Origin: Pseudarthrobacter sp. NBSH8
GTDB taxonomy: Bacteria > Actinomycetota > Actinomycetes > Actinomycetales > Micrococcaceae
Assembly (NCBI RefSeq): GCF_014217545.1
Contig: NZ_CP043178.1
Coordinates: 2,666,001-2,730,000 of the forward strand
Length of the DNA stretch: 64,000 nt
Direction of reading: 5' to 3'
Shown: positions 43,632-54,874 of the stretch, piece by piece
Position numbering within the stretch: position 1 is the stretch's first letter
Layout: each line of letters starts with the position of its first letter
Position numbers and translations under genes: made by a program
Notes under the pieces: generated by a model
Databases searched by the model: none
What the model saw: only the letters and a program-made list of their open reading frames with translations
Told to the model about the DNA's origin: nothing

Positions 43632-46223
43632 ATGATTCGGAACCACTTAGTCAGCTATCGTCCCCTTCTGCGGGTCTTGGGCACAGCCGCCTTGGCGGCG
43701 GCCCTTGTTGCAGGCCCAGGGCTGGCAGAAACTTCCGTAGCGTTGGAACCCAGCCCAACGCCGGCGGCGCCCACGGCGGATCCGGGTGCTCAGCCTTCAG
43801 CTTCGGCTCCAACGGTATCCGCGCCGGCGACATCGGCTCCTGCCCTGACCGGGGAGCAGCCGGCAACAGCTGCCACATCGGCTGCTGCCGCCTCCACACC
43901 CACGGAAGAATCGATGGCTGAAGCCATCGGCGAGGGCGGGGCGGAGATGGGCCAGCGCTCCGCCCGGGTGACTGCGTCGGCTACTTCTGACTCCTTGAAG
44001 AAACTCAGCACCGAATCCCTGGCAACCGAAGGTACTTGGATGCCCACGTTTGGTGTCCAGGGACTGGACGTTAGCGGCCATCAACCCAGCGTGGACTGGC
44101 AACAGCAGTGGAATATGGGCGCCAGGTTCGCCTATGTCAAGGCAACAGAAGGAAGTTACTTCACCAACGACTACTTCAACTCCCAGTACCAAGGATCTCG
44201 CAACGTCGGGATGATCCGCGGCGCTTACCACTTCGCAATCCCGAACGGCTCCTCCGGATCCGACCAGGCGCGCTTCTTCGTGCAGAACGGCGGCGGCTGG
44301 CCCGCGGACGGTTACACAATGCCGCCTGTGCTCGACTTTGAGTTCAACCCCTATGAGGGCCGAACCATCAACGGGTTCTATTTCGGCAACACTTGTTACA
44401 ACATGTCACCAACGCAGCTGGCGTCCTGGGTCCGCGACTTCGGCAACACGATGCTGTCACTGACGGGTCGTCTGCCAATGATCTACACGAACACAAACTG
44501 GTGGAAGCAGTGCCTTGGGGATCCTGCCGGCTTTGGTGACTACCCGTTATGGGTTGCAGCCTACCCACTGACGTCAACTAACAACGCTGGCGCCGTTCCC
44601 TCAAGCTGGAGCACTTACAGCATCTGGCAGTACAGCAGCACCGGGCCGTTCGCAGGCGATTCGAACGTATGGAACGGCAGTCTGGCGCAACTGAAAGAAT
44701 TCGCTGCCATAGGTGACTCCGGGCATAGCGGACCCTCTATAAAGTCCGATGCCGACATTCTCGCCGCTGACGCAGCGGGCAACCTGTTGAACTATGCCTC
44801 GAACGGCGCGGGCGGCCTCCGCGCGCCACGAACCATCGGCTCGGGCTGGACGAGCCTGCGATCTGCCACTACCACCGACTGGGACGGTGACGGCGTCCGC
44901 GACATCTTTTCACAATGGGATAACGGGGACCTTCTTGTCTACAAGGGGCTGTCCTCTGGAGGGTTTTCGACACCAACCCGGATTGGCCAGGGCTTTCAAG
45001 AAAACCTCATCACTGTCGGTGCCTGGCGGACGACCGATTCGCGTCCTGGTGTAATGGCACGGAAACCCTCGGGCGAACTTGTCTACTACGCAAGGTCGGG
45101 TGACGGGCTGCAAGCCGGGGTCGTTTCCGGGACTGGTTGGGGAAATATCAACGTCACGATGCTCGACTTCGACGGCGATGGCAATCAAGACATCCTGGCC
45201 CAAACCGGAGCCGGTGAATTGAAGCTCTACCGTTCAAACGGCGGCGGGGCGTTCATTGCCGAGACACGGACTGTGGTCGGAACGGGATGGAAGGCCATCA
45301 CCGCGGTTTCGCTGAGTGGCGGCTTCACCGGAAGCGGAACACGAGGCCTCGTGGTACGCCGTGACGGCGGAGCCTTACAGTATTTTCCGTTCGGACAGGG
45401 AGCTTGGGGACAGGCTGCGACAATCGGCACAGGTTGGAATCCGCTGCTTATCCTTGGCTCCGTTGACCAGACTGGACCTCAGCCGTGGGCCACACCGGCA
45501 GACACAATGGGCATTACAGGTGAGGGAAAGCTGCTGCTGTATCCTGCGGAAGCCGGCGGCCTCCTGTCAGGGCGGACGGTCGGCACAGGGTGGACAAACG
45601 TCCAAGCCGTCTTCAACACGGATTGGGACATGGACGGGAGGCTGGATCTGTTGACCCAATGGAAAGATGGTGCCGTGACCCTTTATAAGGGCCTCGCGGG
45701 AGGGGGGTACTCGGTTCCTGTCGGACTGGCCACCGGATTCCAGGACAAGACCGTGACGATTGGCCCCTGGAATAGCAAGGATAAGAGGCCCTTCATAGTG
45801 GCGAAGTCCGCGAACGGCGACCTCTTGCTCTACGCCCGCGGGACTGCGGATGCGCTGAAAGCTGCTGTTCCCATTGGTTGGGGATGGAGCGGACTCGACA
45901 TCACCATGTTCGACTTTGACGGAGACGGCAACCAGGACCTGCTCGCCCGGCGCTCCGATGGTCAACTGCTTCTTTACCGAACGGATGGAGCGTCCAATTT
46001 CCTGAACGAGAACCGGAGGCCAGTGGGCAGCGGTTGGGGCCCGGTGGACGCCGCGACCTCCACTTTGGGGTTCCAGGGGGCCGGCACGACTGGTCTTACC
46101 GTTAGGTTCAAGGACGGCACCCTTGCCTATTATCCTGTTGTGGGCGGGGCGTGGCGGGCGCCTGTGACGATCGGTTCCGGTTGGACGCCGCTGTCGATTG
46201 CCGGATCTGCGCGCTGGCCATAG
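43632..46223 (+). CDS. Secreted GH25 lysozyme with C-terminal FG-GAP-like modules
   Basis: An 863-residue exported muramidase. GGAG lies 5 bp before the ATG. A signal peptide ending GPGLAETSVA is followed by an Ala/Pro/Thr-rich linker, a GH25 domain at about residues 137-345 (catalytic Asp in GVQGLDVSGHQPSVDW, acidic pair in PPVLDFEFNPY) and two FG-GAP-like halves, the same module as the protein at 6453-8186. GH25 enzymes cleave the MurNAc-GlcNAc bond of peptidoglycan; the modules may hold the enzyme on the wall. It starts 218 bp after the previous FG-GAP gene. Confidence 0.92.
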   Translation: MIRNHLVSYRPLLRVLGTAALAAALVAGPGLAETSVALEPSPTPAAPTADPGAQPSASAPTVSAPATSAPALTGEQPATAATSAAAASTPTEESMAEAIGEGGAEMGQRSARVTASATSDSLKKLSTESLATEGTWMPTFGVQGLDVSGHQPSVDWQQQWNMGARFAYVKATEGSYFTNDYFNSQYQGSRNVGMIRGAYHFAIPNGSSGSDQARFFVQNGGGWPADGYTMPPVLDFEFNPYEGRTINGFYFGNTCYNMSPTQLASWVRDFGNTMLSLTGRLPMIYTNTNWWKQCLGDPAGFGDYPLWVAAYPLTSTNNAGAVPSSWSTYSIWQYSSTGPFAGDSNVWNGSLAQLKEFAAIGDSGHSGPSIKSDADILAADAAGNLLNYASNGAGGLRAPRTIGSGWTSLRSATTTDWDGDGVRDIFSQWDNGDLLVYKGLSSGGFSTPTRIGQGFQENLITVGAWRTTDSRPGVMARKPSGELVYYARSGDGLQAGVVSGTGWGNINVTMLDFDGDGNQDILAQTGAGELKLYRSNGGGAFIAETRTVVGTGWKAITAVSLSGGFTGSGTRGLVVRRDGGALQYFPFGQGAWGQAATIGTGWNPLLILGSVDQTGPQPWATPADTMGITGEGKLLLYPAEAGGLLSGRTVGTGWTNVQAVFNTDWDMDGRLDLLTQWKDGAVTLYKGLAGGGYSVPVGLATGFQDKTVTIGPWNSKDKRPFIVAKSANGDLLLYARGTADALKAAVPIGWGWSGLDITMFDFDGDGNQDLLARRSDGQLLLYRTDGASNFLNENRRPVGSGWGPVDAATSTLGFQGAGTTGLTVRFKDGTLAYYPVVGGAWRAPVTIGSGWTPLSIAGSARWP

Positions 46224-46425
46224 CCGGTGTGGCTCCGACCAGGGAGGGCTCCTGACGCATGCCCCTCCAGCCGGAGGACGGCAACTGGCCGTGGCTGGGG
46301 CGCCGGCCTCGCGCCAGGAGACCGGACATCCAGGCGGCCATGCCTTCTGCTGTAGAATTACACACCGGGTGCGTTCACTCAGGGCCCTTTCGGCTCAAGA
46401 CACAAAGCAACAGGAGGCTTCTTCA

Positions 46426-48018
46426 GTGATCTCTGCCCGGATAACCGGTTTCCGTGCGGCCCAAGGCAGATCCTGGTTTTTGCCATCTTTCCTGGTGTTG
46501 CTGTTCCTGAGCTGGTCGTGGGCCTTCGCCTCGCCAATTGCTGCTATCCCCGACGAGCCGGCCCATGTCACAAAAGCCGCCGCCGTCGCCCGCGGTCAAC
46601 TTGGTGGTACACAAGTCGGTACCGATGGGCCGCTGCTCGCTGTCGATGTCCCTCGTTACATCCGATACGTGGATGCTATGACCTGTTTCGCGAGGCATTT
46701 GGACAAAACGCCAACGTGCGCCCCCCACCTCGACGGAGACCCTGACGATACGGTCAAAGCACTAACCACTGCGGGACTTTACAACCCGATTTACTACGCA
46801 ATCGTTGGTTGGCCGTCGCTTGCCGCATCGGGGTTCCCCGCAGTGTACGTAATGCGTTTCGTCAGCGCCTTGTTGAGCAGCTTCTTTCTCGCCGCGGCAT
46901 TCGGCGCGGTAAGCCAGTTGCGTCGCAACAAGTGGGCACTCATCACTCTGTCGGGCGCTATTACGCCAATGATCCTTTTTCTCAATGGATCAGTTAACCC
47001 GAACAGTCTCGAGTACGCGACAACGGCAGCGATATCAGCCAATCTGCTCTTGCTTCTTCGGAAGTCCTCATTGGAGCGCCTGCCAATTCTTCCAATAGCA
47101 ATAACCACAGCCGCCGCTGCGCTGCTTGCCAATACCAAGGCTCTTTCCTTACTTTGGCTGCTAATAATCGTTCTGGCTGTCATGCTCACGGCGACAGGCG
47201 TCCAACTGAAACGCTTAGTCAAGACCCCCGCAGTCCTCGCTGGTGCCGGCGTCATTGCTCTTGCGTGCGCGTTCGCTGTCAGGTGGATCGTCCGGCACGA
47301 CAGCCTGAGCAGCAAACCATTTGAGGGCGCCGGCCTGGAGCCCGCCGATGGCGTGGAAATCATGCTCGATAAAACATTCAGCCACATGCTCGGGTGGATA
47401 GGTCAATTCGGCTGGTTGGAACTCGATGCCCCTGTAGGCGTACTTGCCTTTTGGATGGCGATCATTTTCGTGGCCACCTTCTCTGTCCTGCTATTTACCC
47501 GGGGACGATCCCGCCTCGCCGCCCTGCTCTTGGCAGTCAGCCTTATCGTCCTTCCCATAGCACTTCAAGCCCAAGTCATTTCCGAGCAGGGAATCATCTG
47601 GCAGGGGCGCTACATCCTCGCCCTATTCGTTCCGTTTATGCTTATGGCCGGCTTCGCCCTTGACAGGTCGCTTACTGGGCGCATCCCGACGCAGGGGCGG
47701 AGGGCCCTCGGCGCCGTTGTCAATATCGCGGTAGTTGCACAAATCGTCACCTTTGTATGGGTGCTCCGGCGATACACGACCGGCCTTTCACTGGACGTTC
47801 GGTGGGGTGACATGCTTGGGGCCCCAGAATGGCAGCCGCCGCTTGGCATTGTTGGTGTCGTAATCATCTTCTCGGCGACTTTGGTAATAGCCGCTGTGCT
47901 TCTCAAACGACATATTAATAGCCCTGACGGTTTGCCCGCTGCCGGTAACACCACCGAACCTGTATCAGCAGAAAGCGTCTGCGGGCATCCTGCGGACAGG
48001 ATGACGGATCATGCATAA
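46426..48018 (+). CDS. DUF2142 polytopic membrane protein
   Basis: A 530-residue protein with about ten or more membrane helices. The GTG at 46426 is chosen because AGGAGG lies 8 bp upstream; the frame is open from 46198 but that part is not protein-like. Family marks are IPDEPAHVTKAAAVARGQ after the first helix, NGSVNPNSLEYAT and QGRYILALFVPF. DUF2142 proteins resemble GT-C glycosyltransferases and are often encoded with surface polysaccharide genes. It overlaps the next gene by 8 bp. Confidence 0.87.
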   Translation: MISARITGFRAAQGRSWFLPSFLVLLFLSWSWAFASPIAAIPDEPAHVTKAAAVARGQLGGTQVGTDGPLLAVDVPRYIRYVDAMTCFARHLDKTPTCAPHLDGDPDDTVKALTTAGLYNPIYYAIVGWPSLAASGFPAVYVMRFVSALLSSFFLAAAFGAVSQLRRNKWALITLSGAITPMILFLNGSVNPNSLEYATTAAISANLLLLLRKSSLERLPILPIAITTAAAALLANTKALSLLWLLIIVLAVMLTATGVQLKRLVKTPAVLAGAGVIALACAFAVRWIVRHDSLSSKPFEGAGLEPADGVEIMLDKTFSHMLGWIGQFGWLELDAPVGVLAFWMAIIFVATFSVLLFTRGRSRLAALLLAVSLIVLPIALQAQVISEQGIIWQGRYILALFVPFMLMAGFALDRSLTGRIPTQGRRALGAVVNIAVVAQIVTFVWVLRRYTTGLSLDVRWGDMLGAPEWQPPLGIVGVVIIFSATLVIAAVLLKRHINSPDGLPAAGNTTEPVSAESVCGHPADRMTDHA

Positions 48019-48505
48019 TCACCAACGGGATCAGAACGTTGACGAGCGCAAGCCGATCCAGTCTCTACGGCGAGCCATAAATCATAGCGCCTTCCGATAC
48101 CTGTTTTTTGGGGGCCTGTCGTTCTCAGTCGACCTGGGTCTTCTCGTTCTATTCCGGGAGGTTTTCCAATGGAACCTCTCTGTGGCCACTGCCATCGCGT
48201 TCCTGCTCAGCTTCGCCTTCAGCTACACAGTCCAGAAGCTCTTTTCCTTCGAATCCGCCCACAGAACACACGTTAGTCTCGGCCGATACACCCTCTTGGT
48301 TGGCGCAAACACAATAGCAACCGTCTTCATCGTGCAGCTTTTATCCCTCACCGGCCTGGGTTATGGCGGAGCAAAAGTGGTTTCCACGGCCGCGACCACT
48401 GTATGGAACTATTTCCTCTACAAGCACTGGGTATTCGGAGGCAAGCAGCCGACGCGGGACCATGTCGAGGAAGAAAATCGAAAGGACCCCATCCACAATG
48501 TATAA
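48011..48505 (+). CDS. GtrA-family membrane protein
   Basis: A 164-residue protein with four membrane helices and the GtrA marks FRYLFFGGLSFSVDLGLLVL and VWNYFLYKHWVFGG. GtrA-like proteins are thought to flip polyprenyl-phosphate-linked sugars across the membrane for cell-surface glycosylation. It overlaps both neighbours by 8 bp, so the DUF2142, GtrA and glycosyltransferase genes form a tight operon. Confidence 0.9.
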   Translation: MHNHQRDQNVDERKPIQSLRRAINHSAFRYLFFGGLSFSVDLGLLVLFREVFQWNLSVATAIAFLLSFAFSYTVQKLFSFESAHRTHVSLGRYTLLVGANTIATVFIVQLLSLTGLGYGGAKVVSTAATTVWNYFLYKHWVFGGKQPTRDHVEEENRKDPIHNV

Positions 48506-49475
48506 CGGCGCCCGAATCGCTGCAGTCGTTCCCGCCTATAAAGAGGAGAGAATGATCGGGCAAGTCATTGAAACCATGCCCGACTACGTGGACCACATTG
48601 TTATCGTTGATGACTGCAGCCCGGACAATACTTCTGCGGCAGTCCGTGCAATGTCAGACTCCAGGGTGGAGCTCATTCGTCATGACGTCAACCAGGGTGT
48701 TGGAGGTGCCATTATCACGGGGCACCGAAAAGCCATGGAGCTCGGCGCCGATGTGAATGTCGTGATGGCCGGCGATGCCCAGATGGACCCTGCTTATCTT
48801 CCCGATCTCTTGGAAAAGGTCGTGGACGACGGCTACGGATTCGCCAAGGCGAACCGGTTCTTTTCCGCAGGCTCATTCTCGGGGATGCCCAAATACCGCA
48901 TTTTTGGCAACATTCTCTTGTCCTTCATGACCAAACTTGCGTCGGGATACTGGCATCTCTTTGATCCTCAGAACGGTTATACCGCCGTCCGGACTGAAAT
49001 TTTGCAGCGCCTGCCCCTGGACACGATCTCCAAGCGCTATAGCTTCGAGAACGATATGCTCCTGAACTTGAATATCCTCCAGGTTCCCGCCATAGACGTC
49101 CCCATCCCAGCGGTGTACGGCGACGAAGTTTCCAGCATCAGGCTCAGCAAAGTTGTTCCCGAACTGCTGCATATGCTTGGGACCGGATTCTGGAAGCGGA
49201 TTTGGTACCGCTATGTGCTGTGGTCCTTCTCCCCTGTTGCCCTCATGCTCTTCCTCGGAATGGCCCTGTTTGGGGTGGGTTCCGTCATCAGCATCTGGGT
49301 TTGCTTCCAGATCCTGTCCAGTACTGTGGCAACCGCGGCCACCGTGATGCTAGCCGCATTGCCGTTGATGCTGGGAACCCAACTATTGATTAGTGCGCTG
49401 CAGCTTGACATACAGGCCAGTCCCTCGGCACCCAGTCTGCCGCACATTCGAAACCACGGCAGGACAAAGCGTTAA
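48498..49475 (+). CDS. Family 2 glycosyltransferase, polyprenyl-phosphate type
   Basis: About 325 residues from ATG at 48498, overlapping the gtrA stop. A GT-A domain begins IAAVVPAYKEERMIGQVIET with the nucleotide-binding IVIVDDCSPDNT; VVMAGDAQMDP provides the metal-binding DxD-like motif and KRYSFENDMLLNL follows. Two membrane helices lie at the C-terminus. This is the dolichol-phosphate mannosyltransferase-like subgroup that loads a sugar onto polyprenyl phosphate, which suits the adjacent GtrA flippase. A strong terminator follows. Confidence 0.9.
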   Translation: MYNGARIAAVVPAYKEERMIGQVIETMPDYVDHIVIVDDCSPDNTSAAVRAMSDSRVELIRHDVNQGVGGAIITGHRKAMELGADVNVVMAGDAQMDPAYLPDLLEKVVDDGYGFAKANRFFSAGSFSGMPKYRIFGNILLSFMTKLASGYWHLFDPQNGYTAVRTEILQRLPLDTISKRYSFENDMLLNLNILQVPAIDVPIPAVYGDEVSSIRLSKVVPELLHMLGTGFWKRIWYRYVLWSFSPVALMLFLGMALFGVGSVISIWVCFQILSSTVATAATVMLAALPLMLGTQLLISALQLDIQASPSAPSLPHIRNHGRTKR

Positions 49476-49477
49476 GC

Positions 49478-49516
49478 GAAGCGAGGCCCGGGCTGGTTCA
49501 GCCCGGGCCTCGCTTC
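49478..49516. terminator. Bidirectional hairpin terminator
   Basis: GAAGCGAGGCCCGGGCT pairs perfectly with AGCCCGGGCCTCGCTTC over 17 bp around a 5-base loop. It lies between two convergent transcription units, the glycosyltransferase operon and the rmlCD gene, and can serve both. Confidence 0.9.
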
Positions 49517-49567
49517 TTATGTTGCCGCCGCCGTGAAGGGAAAGGGATACTGCCGATTTGCCGTTGG

Positions 49568-50971
49568 CTACTTGCTGTTCTGTAGGTAGCCCTTGAGGCG
49601 GGTATCAGCAAGTTCAGGGCGGAAACCCGTGCCGGTGATCTTTGTCAGGTCCAGCACGCTGTTAGAGGGCCGGGGCGCGGCCTCCTTTCCGCGAAAATAC
49701 TCGGATGTGGAGACGCCGGTGACGCTGCCCCGCGGGCGCCCGGAAAGTTCGAAAACGTCAGCCGCAACGTCCGCCCAGGACCGGGGCTCGCCGTCGTTCG
49801 TCAGGTTGTACGTACCAAACGGTGCCCCGACATCCAAGAGGTGCTTGATCCCGGCTGCAAGGTCTTCCGAGAAGGTCAGACGGCCAATCTGGTCGTTGAC
49901 AACGGCGGGTGAAACTCCTTTTTCCGCGAGGGACGCCATGGTTCGGACAAAGTTCGGCCCGTCACCAATGACCCAGCTGGTCCGGATGATGTAATGCCGT
50001 GGAACCACACTGACAACGGCGTCGCCCGCAGCCTTGGTCTGGGCATAGACGCCCAGAGGAGCCGGGCCCTCGGTCTCATCATGGGAAGGACGGGACCCGT
50101 CGAAGACGTAGTCGCTTGAGACCTGCACCATCACCAGGCCATGGGCGACGGCGATCCTTGCCAGTTCCGCAACCGCGGTGACATTCAGTGCCCACGCAGC
50201 CTGGCGGCCTTCTTCCGTTTCAGCCGCATCCACCGCCGTGAACGCTGCAGCGTTGATGACGGTGGAATATTTCCGCCAGTTTCGGTTGCCAAACGACGCA
50301 GGATCGAGGAGGTCAAAGGTGCTCCGGTCAGCAAACTCCACGCCGGGATCCCCCGCGTACGCCGATCGCAGGGCCTTCCCAAGCTGCCCGTCAGCCCCGA
50401 GCACCAGCGTTTTCTTGGGCGCCATCGGGGTGACCTCCGCCAGCCGCGGGTGAGCCATGTCCTTTTCGGACAGTTCCGCTTTCTCCAGCGGAATAGGCCA
50501 GGAGATGCCCACGGTTTCGTCAGCTAGATTCACGAACGTGTACTCCGCATCGGCGGACCAATGGTCATTCACCAAATAGACGTAGGACGTGTTGTCCTCC
50601 AGCGTCTGGTAGGAGTTTGCGACGCCGCGGGGAATGAAGATCGCCTTGCCGGCATCCAGCTCAGCCGTGAACACGGCGCCAAAAGTCGGACCTTCGCGAA
50701 GATCCACCCAGGCGCCAAAAATGCGGCCAGTCGCCACGGAAACAAATTTGTCCCATGGTTCGGCATGAATCCCCCGGGTCGTACCGGCTTTGTCGTTATA
50801 CGAGATGTTGTTCTGCACGGGGCTGAAATCGGGCAGCCCGAGCGCCATCATCTTCTCCCGCTGCCAGTTTTCCTTGAACCAGCCACGGTTGTCGCCATAT
50901 ACCGGGAGGTCGAAAAGCAGCATGCCAGGAATGGGCGTCTCCGTGGCAGCGAGCTTTTTCTGGAAGTCCAT
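49568..50971 (-). CDS. rmlCD: Fused dTDP-4-dehydrorhamnose 3,5-epimerase and reductase (RmlC-RmlD)
   Basis: A 467-residue two-domain enzyme for the last two steps of dTDP-L-rhamnose synthesis. Residues 1-185 are an RmlC cupin (GWFKENWQREKM, TTRGIHAEPWDKFV, FIPRGVANSYQ); the typical second-domain start KKTLVLGADGQLGKALR at about 188 gives an RmlD SDR with the Rossmann glycine motif, VSSDYVFDG and the YAQTK catalytic Tyr-Lys. Such fusions occur in actinobacteria. It starts 2 bp after rmlB. Confidence 0.95.
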   Translation of the reverse strand: MDFQKKLAATETPIPGMLLFDLPVYGDNRGWFKENWQREKMMALGLPDFSPVQNNISYNDKAGTTRGIHAEPWDKFVSVATGRIFGAWVDLREGPTFGAVFTAELDAGKAIFIPRGVANSYQTLEDNTSYVYLVNDHWSADAEYTFVNLADETVGISWPIPLEKAELSEKDMAHPRLAEVTPMAPKKTLVLGADGQLGKALRSAYAGDPGVEFADRSTFDLLDPASFGNRNWRKYSTVINAAAFTAVDAAETEEGRQAAWALNVTAVAELARIAVAHGLVMVQVSSDYVFDGSRPSHDETEGPAPLGVYAQTKAAGDAVVSVVPRHYIIRTSWVIGDGPNFVRTMASLAEKGVSPAVVNDQIGRLTFSEDLAAGIKHLLDVGAPFGTYNLTNDGEPRSWADVAADVFELSGRPRGSVTGVSTSEYFRGKEAAPRPSNSVLDLTKITGTGFRPELADTRLKGYLQNSK

Positions 50972-50973
50972 GC

Positions 50974-52008
<1,035 letters not shown>

Positions 52009-52029
52009 TCAGCAGGAAAGATAGGCTAT

Positions 52030-52899
52030 ATGCGCGGAATCATTCTGGCCGGCGGTACCGGCTCACGGCTCCATCCGATCACTCTAGGCGTCAGCAAGCA
52101 ACTGATGCCTGTCTTCGATAAGCCGATGATCTACTATCCGCTCTCCACCCTCATTTTGGCCGGAATCCGGGACATCCTCATAATCACCACGCCCCACGAC
52201 GCCGAACAGTTTGAGCGCCTACTGGGGGATGGCTCGCAGTTTGGTATCAACTTGAGCTATCTCCAACAGCCGTCTCCCGACGGGCTGGCGCAAGCGTTCA
52301 TCCTCGGAGCGGAGCACATTGGCAACGAGCCAGTGGCGCTTGTTCTAGGCGACAACATCTTTTACGGTCAGGGTATGGGAACCCAGCTTCGCCGTTTCGA
52401 GAACATCGACGGCGGTGCAGTCTTTGGATATTGGGTCGCTGACCCGAAGTCATACGGTGTTGTGGAATTCGACGCCAGCGGCAAGGCCATCTCTTTGGAA
52501 GAGAAGCCGGAAAAGCCCAAGAGCCACTATGCCGTTCCCGGGCTGTACTTCTATGACAATGACGTCGTTGAAATTGCGCGGAGCCTCAAGCCATCGCCTC
52601 GCGGGGAGCTGGAAATCACAGACGTGAACCGGACATACCTGGACCAAGGAAAACTTCAGGTTGAGATACTTCCCCGCGGCACGGCCTGGCTGGATACCGG
52701 TACATTCAATGACCTCAACGATGCTTCCAATTTCGTGCGCACGACCGAGAACCGGCAGGGTCTGAAGATCGGGGCACCGGAAGAGATCGCATGGCGGCTA
52801 GGCTTCCTTAGCGATGACGACCTTCGACAGCGGGCCGAACCCCTGCGCAAGAGCGGCTACGGAACGTACCTGCTGGGCCTCCTGGAAAACGGCCGCTAA
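52030..52899 (+). CDS. rmlA: Glucose-1-phosphate thymidylyltransferase
   Basis: A 289-residue nucleotidyltransferase that makes dTDP-glucose from dTTP and glucose-1-phosphate, the first step of the rhamnose pathway. ATG at 52030 gives [20 protein letters not shown], the family start with the signature glycine-rich loop; [11 protein letters not shown] and [12 protein letters not shown] follow, with EEKPEKPKS later. AGGAAAGATAGG precedes the start. With rmlB and rmlCD the complete dTDP-rhamnose pathway is encoded here. Confidence 0.96.
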   Translation: MRGIILAGGTGSRLHPITLGVSKQLMPVFDKPMIYYPLSTLILAGIRDILIITTPHDAEQFERLLGDGSQFGINLSYLQQPSPDGLAQAFILGAEHIGNEPVALVLGDNIFYGQGMGTQLRRFENIDGGAVFGYWVADPKSYGVVEFDASGKAISLEEKPEKPKSHYAVPGLYFYDNDVVEIARSLKPSPRGELEITDVNRTYLDQGKLQVEILPRGTAWLDTGTFNDLNDASNFVRTTENRQGLKIGAPEEIAWRLGFLSDDDLRQRAEPLRKSGYGTYLLGLLENGR

Positions 52900-52905
52900 T
52901 CCACA

Positions 52906-54425
52906 GTGCGGCTCCGTCACAGTCGGGATAGGTTCCTCGATCGGATCCGGAAGATGGTCGGACATAGCGGCGGCGAGGACTCCGGACGGAAAACGTTCTG
53001 GCTGACATTCCTTCTGCTGATGGGACTCTCCACGGCGTGGACTGTGGCAACGCCGCTGATGGGTGCGCCCGATGAACCTGCCCAGGTCATCAAAGCGGCG
53101 GCTGTTGTCCGGGGCGAGATGGCAGGCCTGGAAAAGGCCGGGGTCGGCACCTTTCGGTACGTCATAATCCCGACAGGAATTGCGTACTTAGACAGCTTCG
53201 ATTGCTTCGCCCAGCATGCAGATGTCACACAGGGAACAGTGATGAACTGGTTGGGGCACGCACTTCGGCAGGAAACTACAACCCCGTCTACTACGCCGTA
53301 GCCGGTCTCCGGTCTCTGTTCAGCAGCGACCCTGGAGTTGTCTATGGCATGCGGATGGTCAGTTCCCTACTAAGTTGCTTTTCCTGGCCCTCACCTTTAC
53401 CGCACTCTCGCAAATGCGCCAACGCAAGTGGGCCATGGTCTCGACAGCTGTCGCTGTTACCCCAATGGTTCTCTTCCTCAATGGCGTAGTGAATCCAAAT
53501 TCGCTCGAATACGCGACTGCGGCCCCCCTGCTGGCCAACCTCGCGTTGCCTTCTGGAACGTTCCTTGGAGCCGGCAGCCTACCCACGCTTCGTGCCAATC
53601 ATCGCTGCCTCTGGATGTCTGTTGGCCAACACGAAAAGCCTGTCGCTCCTGTGGCTTGCCTTGATGATGGTCGCGGCCTGCATTCTTGGGACCGGGACGC
53701 AGGTGAAAGCCTTGAGCCGCAACCCGTGGGTGGTTGTTAACCCATGACAGTCTCGCCAGCAGTCCCTTTGAGGCGGCAGGCTCGTCGCCTGTAACGGGCT
53801 TCTTGATAGTGCTCAGTCGCACCCTAGAGTACTCAACGGCCTACGTCGGCCAGTTCGGTTGGCTGGAAGTATCACCCCTCGTTGGGGGCGGTTGTACTCT
53901 GGCTGGGCATCGCGACAGCGCTGATCCTGTCCGCTACCGTGCGCGCCAAGGGCGGTCCGCATGCGGCGACAGTCTTCCTTGTTACAGCGCTCCTGCTCCT
54001 CCCGCCGCTTCTTTCAGGCACAGGCCATCGGCACTATCGGAATTGCGTGGCAGGGCCGCTACATCCTGGCCGTTTTCATTCCGCTGGTGATAGTTTCCGG
54101 AATGGCACTCGACCGCATCGACCCGGGCCCCTTCTCGCGGCACATGGCGGCGGGCTTGAAGGGAGCAGCCGTGCTGGTCGCATTTTTCTACTTCTGGACG
54201 TTTGCGCAGACCCTGCAGCCCTATGTAAGCAGTTGGGCTGCGGACCGTGCGTGGACCGATGTGTCCGCCAACCCGTCCTGGCAGCCGCCAGGCGGCACCT
54301 CGCTGTCCCTTGCATTCATCACTGTCATGCTGGTTGCCGCTTTGTGGCTGGTGTGGCGCGGTGTTACTGCGGAGCACGGCCAGCAACATGGTGCCCCAAA
54401 CCCGCTGGCTCAACGAAGTAGCTGA
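52906..54425 (+). pseudogene. Decayed DUF2142 membrane protein gene
   Basis: A second DUF2142 gene, homologous to 46426-48018, broken by at least five frame changes. Fragments in order: PLMGAPDEPAQVIKAAAVVR; NYNPVYYAVAGLRSLFSSDP; FLNGVVNPNSLEYATAA; LLANTKSLSLLWLALMMVAA; AYVGQFGWLEVSP; GIAWQGRYILAVFIPLVIVS. All the fragments keep their family order, so the gene was complete once. Adjacent rml genes have no such lesions. Confidence 0.85.
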
Positions 54426-54874
54426 CAGCGTAGACATGATCGGGTCACCTTGACACAGCAGTTTCGGAATCGCCTGGCGGCGCGTCGCAGTTGCCAAGTG
54501 GATGTGAAGGCACGGTCCGGATCAGCTTTGGCCAGGCGCACCAAACAGGAGGGGTCAATCTGCTCGACGGCGTCGAAGTCGTTGATCTTGAATGTCGGCC
54601 GCGGACCGGGTCTCCCATGACTCGTCATTGCTGCAGCTAAGCCAACACCTAAGCCGCGTTTTCGGCCACCGTGGGCGTCGACTGGCTCGGTTAAGTCCAG
54701 CGGCCCGAGTTCTCTCCCCACCAACGTCAAGGCCACAACGTTGTGAAAATACCCCAAGTCATGAACACTCTGGGCGAAAGCGGCCTGGCCTCGATAACAA
54801 GGGACTGGACCTTCAGTGACAGGCAATACGTAGATGCCGGGGAAACCATAACCCTCCCCGGCCCGGGTCATCGT
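54426..54874. other. 449 bp with no confident gene
   Basis: Short plus-strand pieces look faintly protein-like (LASITRDWTFSDRQYVDAGE near 54785-54845), and a 153-codon frame is open on the minus strand (54410-54871), but neither has homology I recognise, and codon use does not settle it. Possibly the remains of a polysaccharide gene lost together with the DUF2142 copy. Confidence 0.4.
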
